This document shows, one piece after another, positions 20,243 to 30,923 of a stretch of DNA of 64,000 nucleotides; the stretch's first letter is position 1; every line of letters starts with the position of its first letter. The notes beneath the pieces are model-generated. The model was not told the origin of the DNA, made no database searches, and was given only the letters and a program-made list of their open reading frames with translations. This DNA comes from Marinobacter denitrificans (GTDB lineage: Bacteria; Pseudomonadota; Gammaproteobacteria; Pseudomonadales; Oleiphilaceae), in the NCBI RefSeq assembly GCF_008795955.1, contig NZ_VMHN01000002.1:854735-918734 (forward strand). Reading direction: 5' to 3'. The position numbers and the translations under genes are program-made.

Positions 20243-20605
20243 TCAGATGTCCTTCAGAGTTCCTTTCGGAAGTGCAGCTGCAACAGCGACTTTCTGAACC
20301 TTGACTTCAACGTTATCGGCAATCTCGACCACGATAAAATCGTCGGTAACCTTGGTGATCTTGCCGGCAACGCCGCCTGAGGTAACTACCTCATCACCTT
20401 TGTTCAGGCCGGACATCAGAGCCTTGTGCTCTTTCGCACGCTTGGACTGCGGGCGCCAGATCAGGAAGTAGAAAATCAGGATAAAGCCGGCGAAGAAAAT
20501 CACCTGCCCCATCACTCCCATGCCGCCCGCACCGGGATCCTGTGCCATGGCCAGTGCCGGCATCACAGCAAAGAGTGCAGCAACAAGTAATTTGATTGAT
20601 TTCAT
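20243..20605 (-). CDS. yajC: preprotein translocase accessory protein YajC
   Basis: Small inner-membrane protein associated with SecDF, 120 residues. A cleavable-looking hydrophobic N-terminus (LLVAALFAVMPALAMA) precedes a second hydrophobic span (VIFFAGFILIFYFLIW) ending in RPQSKRAKEHK. A small beta domain follows (LNKGDEVVTSGGVAGKI). It lies between tgt and secD in the usual order. Confidence 0.94.
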   Translation of the reverse strand: MKSIKLLVAALFAVMPALAMAQDPGAGGMGVMGQVIFFAGFILIFYFLIWRPQSKRAKEHKALMSGLNKGDEVVTSGGVAGKITKVTDDFIVVEIADNVEVKVQKVAVAAALPKGTLKDI

Positions 20606-20664
20606 TGATTATCTCCGTTTTTAAGAAAAGTTCAGTAGCGGTTGAGCACCGGCATATCCCGCAG

Positions 20665-22889
<2,225 letters not shown>

Positions 22890-22930
22890 GGAATGGACTG
22901 TTCACGGCACCACGTTGAGCGGCTTGTAAG

Positions 22931-23017
22931 TGGTAGCGGCGGGCGGACTCGAACCGCCACGGGTTTTACCCCAACGGATTTTGAATCCGTCGTGTCTACC
23001 AATTTCACCACGCCGCC
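22931..23017 (-). tRNA. tRNA-Leu (anticodon CAA)
   Basis: An 87-base class II tRNA. The acceptor stem GGCGGCG pairs with CGCCGCU, with a G1-U72 wobble. The D arm contains TGGTAGACA, the anticodon stem ACGGA/TCCGT closes the loop TTCAAAA (anticodon CAA, reading UUG), a long variable arm follows, the T arm has GGTTCGAGTCC, and CCA is encoded at 22931-22933. It sits between flgL and queA. Confidence 0.95.
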
Positions 23018-23070
23018 ATCGGAGAGTGCTGGGGATTATACTGAGGTTGAACCTGAAAGCAATAACAAGT

Positions 23071-23091
23071 GCCGGACTTCCTTGTTCCGGC
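23071..23091. terminator. hairpin downstream of flgL
   Basis: An inverted repeat GCCGGA/TCCGGC with a 9-base loop lies 9 bases after the flgL stop (minus strand). The following bases are only moderately T-rich, so this is a possible end of the flg transcript. Confidence 0.35.
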
Positions 23092-23099
23092 AGGGTTTT

Positions 23100-24317
23100 C
23101 TACAGACGATCAAACAGTGAAAGCCTGGACACCTGGGCAAATGACTGCTGGGCCGCCTGCAAGACAAAGCTCTGGAAACTCAGGTTGCTGATGGCCTCGG
23201 CGTAGTCCACATCCTGCAGTTCTGAGCGGATTTCCTTACTGTAAACGGAAGAGTCCTCCAGGAACGAGCTGGTGGATTCCACCGCATTCAGCCGCCCGCC
23301 AAGCTCGGTCTGCTTCTGAACAACGCTTTCCTGGGCGTTGTCCAGATTCTGCAATGAACTGGCAATCAGGTCCTCGTAGGCAGCCTGGCCCGCCGGGGAC
23401 CCCTTGTCGATGTTGTCCAGCCCGTCGATCAGGTTTTCGATGGTGGCGAACACAGACTGCTTTTCCCCTGCACGGATGACAAATTGATCACCATCAGCTT
23501 CGTCCGAAATGGTGGCCTGGACACCAGCGAGCTCAAACGGCTCGCCACTCGTATAGCTGATCGGCGATTCGGGAAGGGCCACACCGGTCCGCCTGTTTAC
23601 GGCAGTGATCTCGCCCGCTGCAGTGTCTACAGTGAGCGTGATATCGTCCGGGGCAACCGACGCTAACTCACCATTATCGATTACTCTAACCCCATCAATT
23701 CGACCAGTGGCCGGAGGGGTCTGGTCGGGATCAATCTCACCAGCCACAGCTGCCGGTATGGAGGAATAGATCCCCTTACCGTGGTCACTGATGGGAACCG
23801 TCACACCATCATCAATCTCCAGTACACGCTGGCCCTCATCGCCCTGATATACCCAGCTACCTGAGGCATCTTTGGCAAACGCAGCCGTTGTACCCTGGAA
23901 TCCACTGAATATGTACTCACCCGACGCGTCGCGAGTATTAGCAATTTCTGCCAGTTGCCCCAGGCGTTCCTTCATCTCCGAGGAGATCGACTTACGATCA
24001 TTTGCCGACAGCGAACCGTTGCCCGCCTGCACCGTAAGCTCACGAACTCGCTGAATAATGTCCACCGAGCCGGCCAGCGTGCTTTCTTCCTGCTGCAGGC
24101 GGTTCTCAGCCAGGCCAGCATTGCGCTGGTAGGTTTCAATCCGCGACACTTCCTGGTCCAACTTGAGAATACGGGCAGCGGCGACGGGGTCGTCCGATGG
24201 CCTGTTAACCCGTTTGCCGGTTGATATCTGCTCCTGGGTCTGGTTCAGGCTGCTGTTCAGGTCCTGCAGCCGGCTGATCCCTCCGGAAAATATCTGTTGT
24301 GATGAAATTCTGATCAT
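23100..24317 (-). CDS. flgL: flagellar hook-filament junction protein FlgL
   Basis: Junction protein between FlgK and flagellin, 405 residues. Flagellin-like N-terminal helices are seen (MIRISSQQIFSGGISRLQDL, STGKRVNRPSDDPVAAARI) and the C-terminal helix ends SRLSLFDRL. The middle is a variable beta domain, and the protein is longer than the Salmonella form (about 317). It is the last gene of the flgB-L run, 19 bases after flgK, and is exported by the flagellar type III system (family knowledge). Confidence 0.93.
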   Translation of the reverse strand: MIRISSQQIFSGGISRLQDLNSSLNQTQEQISTGKRVNRPSDDPVAAARILKLDQEVSRIETYQRNAGLAENRLQQEESTLAGSVDIIQRVRELTVQAGNGSLSANDRKSISSEMKERLGQLAEIANTRDASGEYIFSGFQGTTAAFAKDASGSWVYQGDEGQRVLEIDDGVTVPISDHGKGIYSSIPAAVAGEIDPDQTPPATGRIDGVRVIDNGELASVAPDDITLTVDTAAGEITAVNRRTGVALPESPISYTSGEPFELAGVQATISDEADGDQFVIRAGEKQSVFATIENLIDGLDNIDKGSPAGQAAYEDLIASSLQNLDNAQESVVQKQTELGGRLNAVESTSSFLEDSSVYSKEIRSELQDVDYAEAISNLSFQSFVLQAAQQSFAQVSRLSLFDRL

Positions 24318-24336
24318 GTCACATCACCTCGCACTG

Positions 24337-26385
24337 TTACCGGAAACTCTGTAACAGGGTATTGAACAAGTCCTGGGCCACACTCATTACCTGAGCGGAC
24401 GCGTTATAGGCAGCCTGGTACTGGATCAGCTTGCCGGCCTCTTCATCCAGGTTAACGCCAGAGACGGATTCACGCTGGTTGCTGGACTGTTCCAGCAGGG
24501 TTTTGCCGGCGTCTTTGTCCAGCTGACTCTGGCGGGTTTTCACGCCGATATCCTCGACCAGACCAGCGTAGCCCTCGGCAAAACTCTGACTACCGTTGTT
24601 CAGGGTGTTCTTGGTACCCAGAGCCGCCAGGAACTCAGCGTTGCGGTTATCTGACACGCCGTTGGTGTTGTAATTGATGCCGAACGAGTCGCCGGGCCTC
24701 GGGTTGCCGGATATCTCGAACTGAAAGCCGAAATAATCCGGAGAGCGTGGATCCTCGGTAAACAGCTTGTTGGACTGGCCCTCCTGAAACACATTGACTG
24801 GTGGAACGGCTCCGGCATCGCCTGCCTGCAGCACGGTGCCCGAATCAGCGTCAACAATGTCGTAGACCAGTTGGCCGGCATCCTCACGGAAACGGACGTC
24901 CAGTGGTGGATCCAGCTGTCCGTCCTGGCGGAAATTCGTCAGTAGCGAGTTGGTAAAGGGATCCCGCACGTTCAGCATCTTGCCCTGGTTGATGGTGGCA
25001 TCGCCGGTATTTCCGGCCGCGCCCTCCGCCCTTACCGGGCTGGCAAACGCAAGGTCTTCCTCGCGGCTGAGCTTCAGGTCGATATTAGCGGCCGCATTCC
25101 GGGTGGGCTCAATCAGAAACTTGTCACCGGCATTAAAGGTGCCGCCTTCCACACGGATATTGAAACCCGGCATGGAGATTTCGGACTGCACCGGGTCCGG
25201 CAGCCGGCCCTGGTTAACCACCTTGCCGGTGGCCCGGTCGACCAGTTCAAAGTTTCGACCGTCGCCACCGAACTGCAGCGACCAGCTTCCTGCCGGCAAA
25301 GCAGAGCTGTCTATAATTTCAACAGCCAGTTGTGCGTTCTGTGGTGCCGCGTTGTTGGCATCGGCGACGACCCGTCCCCGCTGCGCGGCTTCCGAGTTGA
25401 TGTCGCTGAAGAACAGACCGCCCAGATCACCCTCAAGATCCATACCGATTTCATGCTGGTGATTAAGGCTGTCTGACAACGCAATCGCTACCCTGCCAAG
25501 CTCCTGGAGAGCCGGCTGCAGACCCTCGGACTCGAACCGGCGCAAACCACCCAGCTTGCCCCCGTTGATCTGGCTGTCCACATTCAGGGTCCGGCCGCCG
25601 CTAGTGAGGGTAAACTCGAGCGACAACGGATCTTCAGAATCCGCCCGGGTGCCCAGTCGCGCTGCGTCTGAGCCAACCACCAGGGACTGGCCATTGCTTA
25701 GGGAAACATTTACCTGGCTGCCCTCGGCCTGAGTCACCCGTATGTTGACCAGCTCCGATAGTTGTCTGAGTTTCTCATCCCGCTTGTCGAGGAGTTCGTT
25801 GGGTTCACGCCCCTGGGCCAGGCCCGGCGATTCCGAAATCGCTGTGTTCAGTTCCGCAATACTCTTGAGCAGCGTGTTGGCGTCTTTTACGCCCTGCTCC
25901 ATCTGGGTCTTGACCGATTCCCGTTGTTGAACGAATTCCTGATTAAGGGCTTCAAAACGGTTGACGACCTGCTGCGCTTCGCTGAGAACCAACTGCCTCT
26001 GAGGCAGCGAAGCGGGGTCTTCCGCCGCATTCTGCAGGCTCGCAAAGAAATTGTTGAGCGCGTTACTCAAACCGGTGGATTCGCCACCCAAAAGGTTGTC
26101 CAGCCGGGACAGCTCAGAGTTCAGGGTTTCCTGCTCTCCGAACAGCGTGCTGTCTTCACGCACCTGCTGAGCCAGGAATTCATTCGCCATTCGGCGGATA
26201 TCCGTGACATTAACCCCAGTGCCCACTGAGCCGGCACCGGTCCGCTGGGCCGTCTGGGTTTCAAACTGAACCTCCTGACGGCTGTAACCGGGAGTGTTAG
26301 CGTTGGTGATGTTGTTACCGGTAGTGTTCAGCGCCGCCTGGTGTCCGAGGATACCGGTCAAGCCAATATTGATAAGCCCTGCCAT
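24337..26385 (-). CDS. flgK: flagellar hook-associated protein FlgK
   Basis: Hook-filament junction protein HAP1, 682 residues. The N-terminus MAGLINIGLTGILGHQAALN with NTTGNNITNANTPGYSRQ is the conserved axial-protein D0 helix. The C-terminus has the matching heptad-rich helix (GVNLDEEAGKLIQYQAAYNA). The middle carries a long variable surface region, so the protein exceeds the Salmonella length (553) and matches Pseudomonas-type sizes. Five bases separate it from flgJ. Confidence 0.94.
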   Translation of the reverse strand: MAGLINIGLTGILGHQAALNTTGNNITNANTPGYSRQEVQFETQTAQRTGAGSVGTGVNVTDIRRMANEFLAQQVREDSTLFGEQETLNSELSRLDNLLGGESTGLSNALNNFFASLQNAAEDPASLPQRQLVLSEAQQVVNRFEALNQEFVQQRESVKTQMEQGVKDANTLLKSIAELNTAISESPGLAQGREPNELLDKRDEKLRQLSELVNIRVTQAEGSQVNVSLSNGQSLVVGSDAARLGTRADSEDPLSLEFTLTSGGRTLNVDSQINGGKLGGLRRFESEGLQPALQELGRVAIALSDSLNHQHEIGMDLEGDLGGLFFSDINSEAAQRGRVVADANNAAPQNAQLAVEIIDSSALPAGSWSLQFGGDGRNFELVDRATGKVVNQGRLPDPVQSEISMPGFNIRVEGGTFNAGDKFLIEPTRNAAANIDLKLSREEDLAFASPVRAEGAAGNTGDATINQGKMLNVRDPFTNSLLTNFRQDGQLDPPLDVRFREDAGQLVYDIVDADSGTVLQAGDAGAVPPVNVFQEGQSNKLFTEDPRSPDYFGFQFEISGNPRPGDSFGINYNTNGVSDNRNAEFLAALGTKNTLNNGSQSFAEGYAGLVEDIGVKTRQSQLDKDAGKTLLEQSSNQRESVSGVNLDEEAGKLIQYQAAYNASAQVMSVAQDLFNTLLQSFR

Positions 26386-26390
26386 AAACC

Positions 26391-27383
26391 TTACTCCTCA
26401 GCACCGCGTGTGCTCATGGACAACGTCGTCATCGTGTCGTTGTTCATGATGCTACGGATTTTTGCGCCATAGTTCGGATCGGTGGCGTAACCGGCTTGTT
26501 GCAGCCTGTCGGCAAACTCTTCCGGGTTATCCGCAGCTGCCAGAACATCCCGGTAGCGGGGATTGGATTCGAGGAACGAGACATAGTCCCGGAAGCTTGC
26601 CTCATAGTCCGGATACGACCGGAAAGCCGCCCGTTCATTCATCGGCACCCCTTCCCGGAATTCGGTGGTGGCGATGTTTACCGACTCACCCTGCCAGCGG
26701 TTGTCCGCCTTGATACCAAACAGATTAAAGCTGGGAGCACCACCATCGCCTTCAATCATGTGCCGGCCCCACCCGGTTTCCAGCGCTGCCTGGGCTATCA
26801 TCAGGCGCGGATTGATGCCGCTCTGCTGAGCCACTTTTTCCGCCACTGGCAGAAGCTCGCTTACAAAGTGTTCGGGAGAGTCGAACCGGTCTGGCAGTGT
26901 TGCGTTCGCCAAGGGTTCAACGGCGGGCCCTGTGCTTTCCGCCACCTGGTTCACCTTCTCCACCTGCTCTGGCAAACGCGGGGACAGTACCGGCATGCTG
27001 CGGTCATAATCCGCCAGCGCCTTCTTGTGGGCGGCCATTGGCTCACCTTTCGCATCCATGCCCGGGATCTGACGGCTAAGTTGTCGAACCAGGGCTTCGG
27101 AAAGCCCGGTTCCCTGCTTCTGCGACAGTGTCAGGCTGAGCTGGCTGTCGAACATCTCGCGATAGAATTCGGACTGCTGACTGTTCAGGTAGTTGCCTTC
27201 TGCAAACACGTCACCGGCTTTGCGCATCGACTTGACCATCTCCGACAGGAACAGACCTTCGAACTGCTTTGCCACTTCCAGCAGCGCGGCATTCTTGTCG
27301 GTCCGGGCCTGGGTCTTGAGGTCGTTGAGGCCGCCAAAATCGGTATAGACCTGTGCTTTCTGAAGACTGAAATCCTGCATCAT
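26391..27383 (-). CDS. flgJ: flagellar rod assembly protein / muramidase FlgJ
   Basis: Dual-domain FlgJ, 330 residues. The N-terminal rod-cap domain (about 1-110) contains LLEVAKQFEGLFLSEMVKSM. The C-terminal glucosaminidase domain (about 175-310) has the catalytic-Glu region IAQAALETGWGRHM and FNLFGIKADNRW, used to open peptidoglycan for the rod. A Pro/Val-rich linker separates them. It is 5 bases from both flgI and flgK. Confidence 0.95.
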   Translation of the reverse strand: MMQDFSLQKAQVYTDFGGLNDLKTQARTDKNAALLEVAKQFEGLFLSEMVKSMRKAGDVFAEGNYLNSQQSEFYREMFDSQLSLTLSQKQGTGLSEALVRQLSRQIPGMDAKGEPMAAHKKALADYDRSMPVLSPRLPEQVEKVNQVAESTGPAVEPLANATLPDRFDSPEHFVSELLPVAEKVAQQSGINPRLMIAQAALETGWGRHMIEGDGGAPSFNLFGIKADNRWQGESVNIATTEFREGVPMNERAAFRSYPDYEASFRDYVSFLESNPRYRDVLAAADNPEEFADRLQQAGYATDPNYGAKIRSIMNNDTMTTLSMSTRGAEE

Positions 27384-27388
27384 GCCAC

Positions 27389-28486
27389 CTATATCACGAT
27401 CAGCTCGGCCCGCAGCGCACCGGCCTGTTTAAGCGCTTCCAGCACTGCCATTACGTCACCTGGCGCGGCGCCCACCTGATTCACCGCCTGCACAATTTCG
27501 TTCAGGGTGACCGCTGGGCCAAACTGGAACATCCTCGCCGGGTCCTCGGTAATGGCAATCTGGCTGTTGGGTTCAACAACCGTTTCGCCCTCGCTGAAGG
27601 GGTTGGGCTGATTTGCCTGCGGGTTCTCTTCAATGGTCACCGTCAGGTTGCCATGGGTCACTGCTGCCGGGCTCACTTTCACATTCTGCCCCACCACAAT
27701 CGTGCCGGTACGGCTGTTAATGACTACTTTTGCGGCATCCTGAGCCGGGTCGACTTCGATGTTCTCGAGGATGGAAAGGAAGCTCACCCGCTGAGAGGGG
27801 TCCCGCGGCGCCTTCACGGACACGGCCGTGGCATCGTGGGCGTAGGCCATATCCGGCCCCAGCTTGCTATTGATGGCTTCCACTACCCGACGGGCAGTGG
27901 TGAAATCGGGGCGCATCAGGTTAAAGGTTATGGTATCGCCCCTGGTAAACGGGGAGGTCACTTCACGCTCGATGGTGGCGCCGTTGGGTATGCGGCCGAC
28001 ACTCGGCACGTTCACCGTGATGCGCGAACCGTCGGCACCCTGGGCACCAAATCCGCCTACCACCAGGCTGCCCTGTGCCATGGCATATACTTGATCGTCA
28101 GCCCCTTTAAGAGGTGCCATCAACAGCGTGCCCCCACGAAGGCTGTCCGCGTTGCCAATGGACGACACGGTAATATCCAGTTCCTGCCCCTGCTTAGCAA
28201 ACGGCGGCAGATTGGCCGTAACGGTCACTGCCGCCACATTGGCCAGGTTGGGGTTCACGCCTTGTGGAAGGGTGATCCCGAACTGATTCATCATGTTGCG
28301 AAAGGTCTGGTTGGTGAAGGGTGCTTTGTCACCGGTACCATCAAGGCCCACTACCAGGCCGTAGCCTACCAGTTGGTTGTTACGCACACCCTTGATACGC
28401 GCCAGATCCTTCAGGCGGTCCGCCAATACAGGTGCTGCCACAACCGACAGCGCTATCACCATTATGCCGAATCTCAGCATTTTCAT
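27389..28486 (-). CDS. flgI: flagellar P-ring protein FlgI
   Basis: Periplasmic P-ring subunit. The start is set at 28486 ([15 protein letters not shown]), where the ATG overlaps the flgH stop in an ATGA; an in-frame ATG at 28498 lies inside flgH. The product is 365 residues with a Sec signal ending VLA, then [29 protein letters not shown] and [14 protein letters not shown]. The C-terminus [17 protein letters not shown] is typical. Confidence 0.95.
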   Translation of the reverse strand: MKMLRFGIMVIALSVVAAPVLADRLKDLARIKGVRNNQLVGYGLVVGLDGTGDKAPFTNQTFRNMMNQFGITLPQGVNPNLANVAAVTVTANLPPFAKQGQELDITVSSIGNADSLRGGTLLMAPLKGADDQVYAMAQGSLVVGGFGAQGADGSRITVNVPSVGRIPNGATIEREVTSPFTRGDTITFNLMRPDFTTARRVVEAINSKLGPDMAYAHDATAVSVKAPRDPSQRVSFLSILENIEVDPAQDAAKVVINSRTGTIVVGQNVKVSPAAVTHGNLTVTIEENPQANQPNPFSEGETVVEPNSQIAITEDPARMFQFGPAVTLNEIVQAVNQVGAAPGDVMAVLEALKQAGALRAELIVI

Positions 28487-29187
28487 AGCGGGAACCACTC
28501 ACTGTTAAAGAAACGGGCCAGCCAGCCCATCTGATTGGCCTGGTCAAAGTCACCGGTACCGCCGTAGGCGATACGGGCATCCGCAATACGATTGGAAGCC
28601 ACCATGTTATCCGGGGAAATATCCTGGGGGCGAACCAGCCCTGTCAGGCGGATGTACTCATCACCATTGGTCAGCGAAAGCCACTTCTCACCACGTATGT
28701 GCAGCACACCGTTCGGCAACACTTCCGTAACCGTAACGGTTATATTGCCATCGAGGCTGTTACTCTGATCCGCTTCCGCCTGGCCCTGAAAATCTCGTTC
28801 CAGGTTGACGTCCGTATCCACGCCAAGATTACCCTTCCCCAGAATCCTGGCATTCAGCATGGAGATTTCATTGTCTTTGCTAATGCTGCTTTCAGCGTTC
28901 TTGCTGGCGCGAGTGGATTCTTCGAGGGTTACCGTAAGAATATCGCCCACGTTCAAGGCCACAGTGTCGCCGTACAGACTGTAATTACGCGAAGTCTGGT
29001 AGATGGCACCGGATTCCGGGTCCCTCTGCATCATCGCTTCGGCACGTACCGGTGCATACTGGGGGTCATCCGGCATAGCCCGTGGTCGGCTCATGGCGGT
29101 ACAGCCCTGCAGTATCACCAATGCCAGTACAATAGCCAGCGTTCCCGCGCCATGCCCTTCCGATCTGTTACTGATAATAGGTCTCAT
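28483..29187 (-). CDS. flgH: flagellar L-ring lipoprotein FlgH
   Basis: Outer-membrane L-ring subunit, 234 residues. A signal peptide with lipobox ILQGC is visible, then family motifs DIVTV-like [17 protein letters not shown] and the C-terminal [27 protein letters not shown] and [21 protein letters not shown]. It overlaps flgI by 4 bases. Confidence 0.95.
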   Translation of the reverse strand: MRPIISNRSEGHGAGTLAIVLALVILQGCTAMSRPRAMPDDPQYAPVRAEAMMQRDPESGAIYQTSRNYSLYGDTVALNVGDILTVTLEESTRASKNAESSISKDNEISMLNARILGKGNLGVDTDVNLERDFQGQAEADQSNSLDGNITVTVTEVLPNGVLHIRGEKWLSLTNGDEYIRLTGLVRPQDISPDNMVASNRIADARIAYGGTGDFDQANQMGWLARFFNSEWFPL

Positions 29188-29215
29188 GATTGCCCCTCCC
29201 GCACGCTGCTACCGG

Positions 29216-30004
29216 TTAACCGATATTGTTGGTGATGAACTGCAGCATCTGGTCTGTTGCCGAGACCACTTTTGAATTCATTTCGTAAGCGCGCTGGGTG
29301 GTAATCATGTTGACCAGCTCCTCCACCACTTCCACGTTGGAGGCCTCAACCATGCCCTGCTCAAGGGTTCCCAGCCCGCCAATTCCGGGCTCCCCTTCCG
29401 CGGGATCACCACTGGCGTTGGTCGCCTTGTAGAGGTTGTTACCGATCGCCTGAAGGCCCTGCGGGTTGATGAAGTCCACCAGAGTAATCTCACCCAGGTT
29501 CACAGGCGCTGCCTGATCGTCAGTGATAGCCGAAACTGTGCCATCCTTGCCGATAGTAACGTTGGTGGCGTTCTCTGGGACGTTGATGTTCGGTTCCAGG
29601 GTGTAGCCATCCGGATTCACGATGTCGCCGTCAGCATTCAGCTGAAACTGGCCGTCGCGGGTATAGGCAATCTGGCCGTCTGGCAACAGTATCTGCATGA
29701 AGCCGCGGCCATTCACCGCCATGTCCAGGGGCTGCTCGGTGACTTCCAGGTTACCCTGGGAGAACTGCTTGGTAGTGCCGACAATTCGCACACCTGTGCC
29801 CAACTGAAGGCCGGATGGCAGCTCCGAGTTCTGGGTATTCAGACCACCGGGTTGCCGGTCAATCTGGTACAGCAGATCCTGAAACACAGCCCGGTCGCGT
29901 TTGAAACCGGTGGTGTTCACGTTGGCCAGGTTGTTGGAAATCGTGGACATGTTTGTGTCCTGCGCGCTCAACCCGGTTTTGCTGACCCAAAGTGCTGGAT
30001 GCAT
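29216..30004 (-). CDS. flgG: flagellar distal rod protein FlgG
   Basis: Distal rod subunit, 262 residues starting MHPALWVSKTGLSAQDTNMS at 30004. An AAGGAG ribosome site lies 7 bases upstream, favouring this start over one 30 bases earlier. It shows the rod signature MSTISNNLANVNTTGFKRDR, GFMQILLPDGQIAYTRDG and the C-terminal NVEVVEELVNMITTQRAYE. Confidence 0.96.
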   Translation of the reverse strand: MHPALWVSKTGLSAQDTNMSTISNNLANVNTTGFKRDRAVFQDLLYQIDRQPGGLNTQNSELPSGLQLGTGVRIVGTTKQFSQGNLEVTEQPLDMAVNGRGFMQILLPDGQIAYTRDGQFQLNADGDIVNPDGYTLEPNINVPENATNVTIGKDGTVSAITDDQAAPVNLGEITLVDFINPQGLQAIGNNLYKATNASGDPAEGEPGIGGLGTLEQGMVEASNVEVVEELVNMITTQRAYEMNSKVVSATDQMLQFITNNIG

Positions 30005-30088
30005 GTCTTCTACTCCTTGCCGGGGTTGCTTCAATGCGGCCGATATTTGCCGCTTTCCTGCCCACCCGGACGATGTTAATCAGGTATA

Positions 30089-30841
30089 TCAGAGATTCTG
30101 CAACAGTCGTGCCGAAGCCTCGGAATTCTCATTGGCGGTCGTCATTATTTTCACCTGCATCTCGTATTGACGAGACAGCTGAAGGTTGGAAATCATTTCC
30201 TCGACGGCGTTTACGTTGGAGCTTTCAAGGAAGCCAGAAGCCACGCGCATATTGGCATCCGGGGGCTCCGGGCCATCCAGCGCCTCTCCGGCCTTGCGGC
30301 GAATGAAGCCGTCCTCACCTTTTTCCAGGACGTTCCCGGGCGGGTTGACAAGTTTCAGACGGTCCACTTCCACCAGCTGGTCCGGCGGGCCGCCAACCGG
30401 CACGATGGAGATCGTCCCGTCAGAACCTATCTGCACATTATCGAAAGGGGGCAAGGCCACCGGGCCACCGTTACCCATCACCATCTCTCCGCTGGAGAGG
30501 CGCACCAAACCGTTCACATCAATCTGCATGCTGCCGGATCGGGTAAAGACTTCTTCGCCCTGCTGATTCTGCACCGCCAGCCAGCCATCGCCTTCAACGG
30601 CAACGTCCAGTTTGCGGCCCGTATCCATCAGTGCACCTGCGGAAAGATCCGTACCTGGCCTTTCCGCCATGGCGTAGGCTCGTGTGGGGTGATGCTCACC
30701 GAAAACCGGCATGCTGCGGGCCTGCGCGAAATCCCGCTTGAAACCGGTGGTACTGACGTTGGCCAGGTTGTTGGCGTGGGCCTGCTGGGAAAGCATGTTC
30801 TGCTTCGCGCCAGACATCCCGATATAGAGGGCTTTGTCCAT
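30089..30841 (-). CDS. flgF: flagellar proximal rod protein FlgF
   Basis: Proximal rod subunit, 250 residues. The N-terminus MDKALYIGMSGAKQN and LANVSTTGFKRDF, the middle GWLAVQNQQGEEVFTRSG and the C-terminal NVNAVEEMISNLQLSRQYEM are diagnostic. An AGGAG site precedes the ATG. A sigma-54-type element starts 51 bases upstream, so flgF onward can be transcribed separately from flgB-E. Confidence 0.95.
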   Translation of the reverse strand: MDKALYIGMSGAKQNMLSQQAHANNLANVSTTGFKRDFAQARSMPVFGEHHPTRAYAMAERPGTDLSAGALMDTGRKLDVAVEGDGWLAVQNQQGEEVFTRSGSMQIDVNGLVRLSSGEMVMGNGGPVALPPFDNVQIGSDGTISIVPVGGPPDQLVEVDRLKLVNPPGNVLEKGEDGFIRRKAGEALDGPEPPDANMRVASGFLESSNVNAVEEMISNLQLSRQYEMQVKIMTTANENSEASARLLQNL

Positions 30842-30891
30842 GGGAAAACTCCTGCCGGAATTTTGACTGTTTCCAGTCTTTCCATAGTTCT

Positions 30892-30907
30892 AGCAGGAGT
30901 TGTGCCA
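30892..30907 (-). promoter_or_regulatory. sigma-54 promoter upstream of flgF
   Basis: On the minus strand TGGCACAACTCCTGCT matches TGGCACG-N4-TTGCW, with the essential GG and GC exactly 10 bases apart. It lies in the 82-base gap between flgE and flgF. Confidence 0.65.
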
Positions 30908-30923
30908 TGTTCAGTTATCGGGG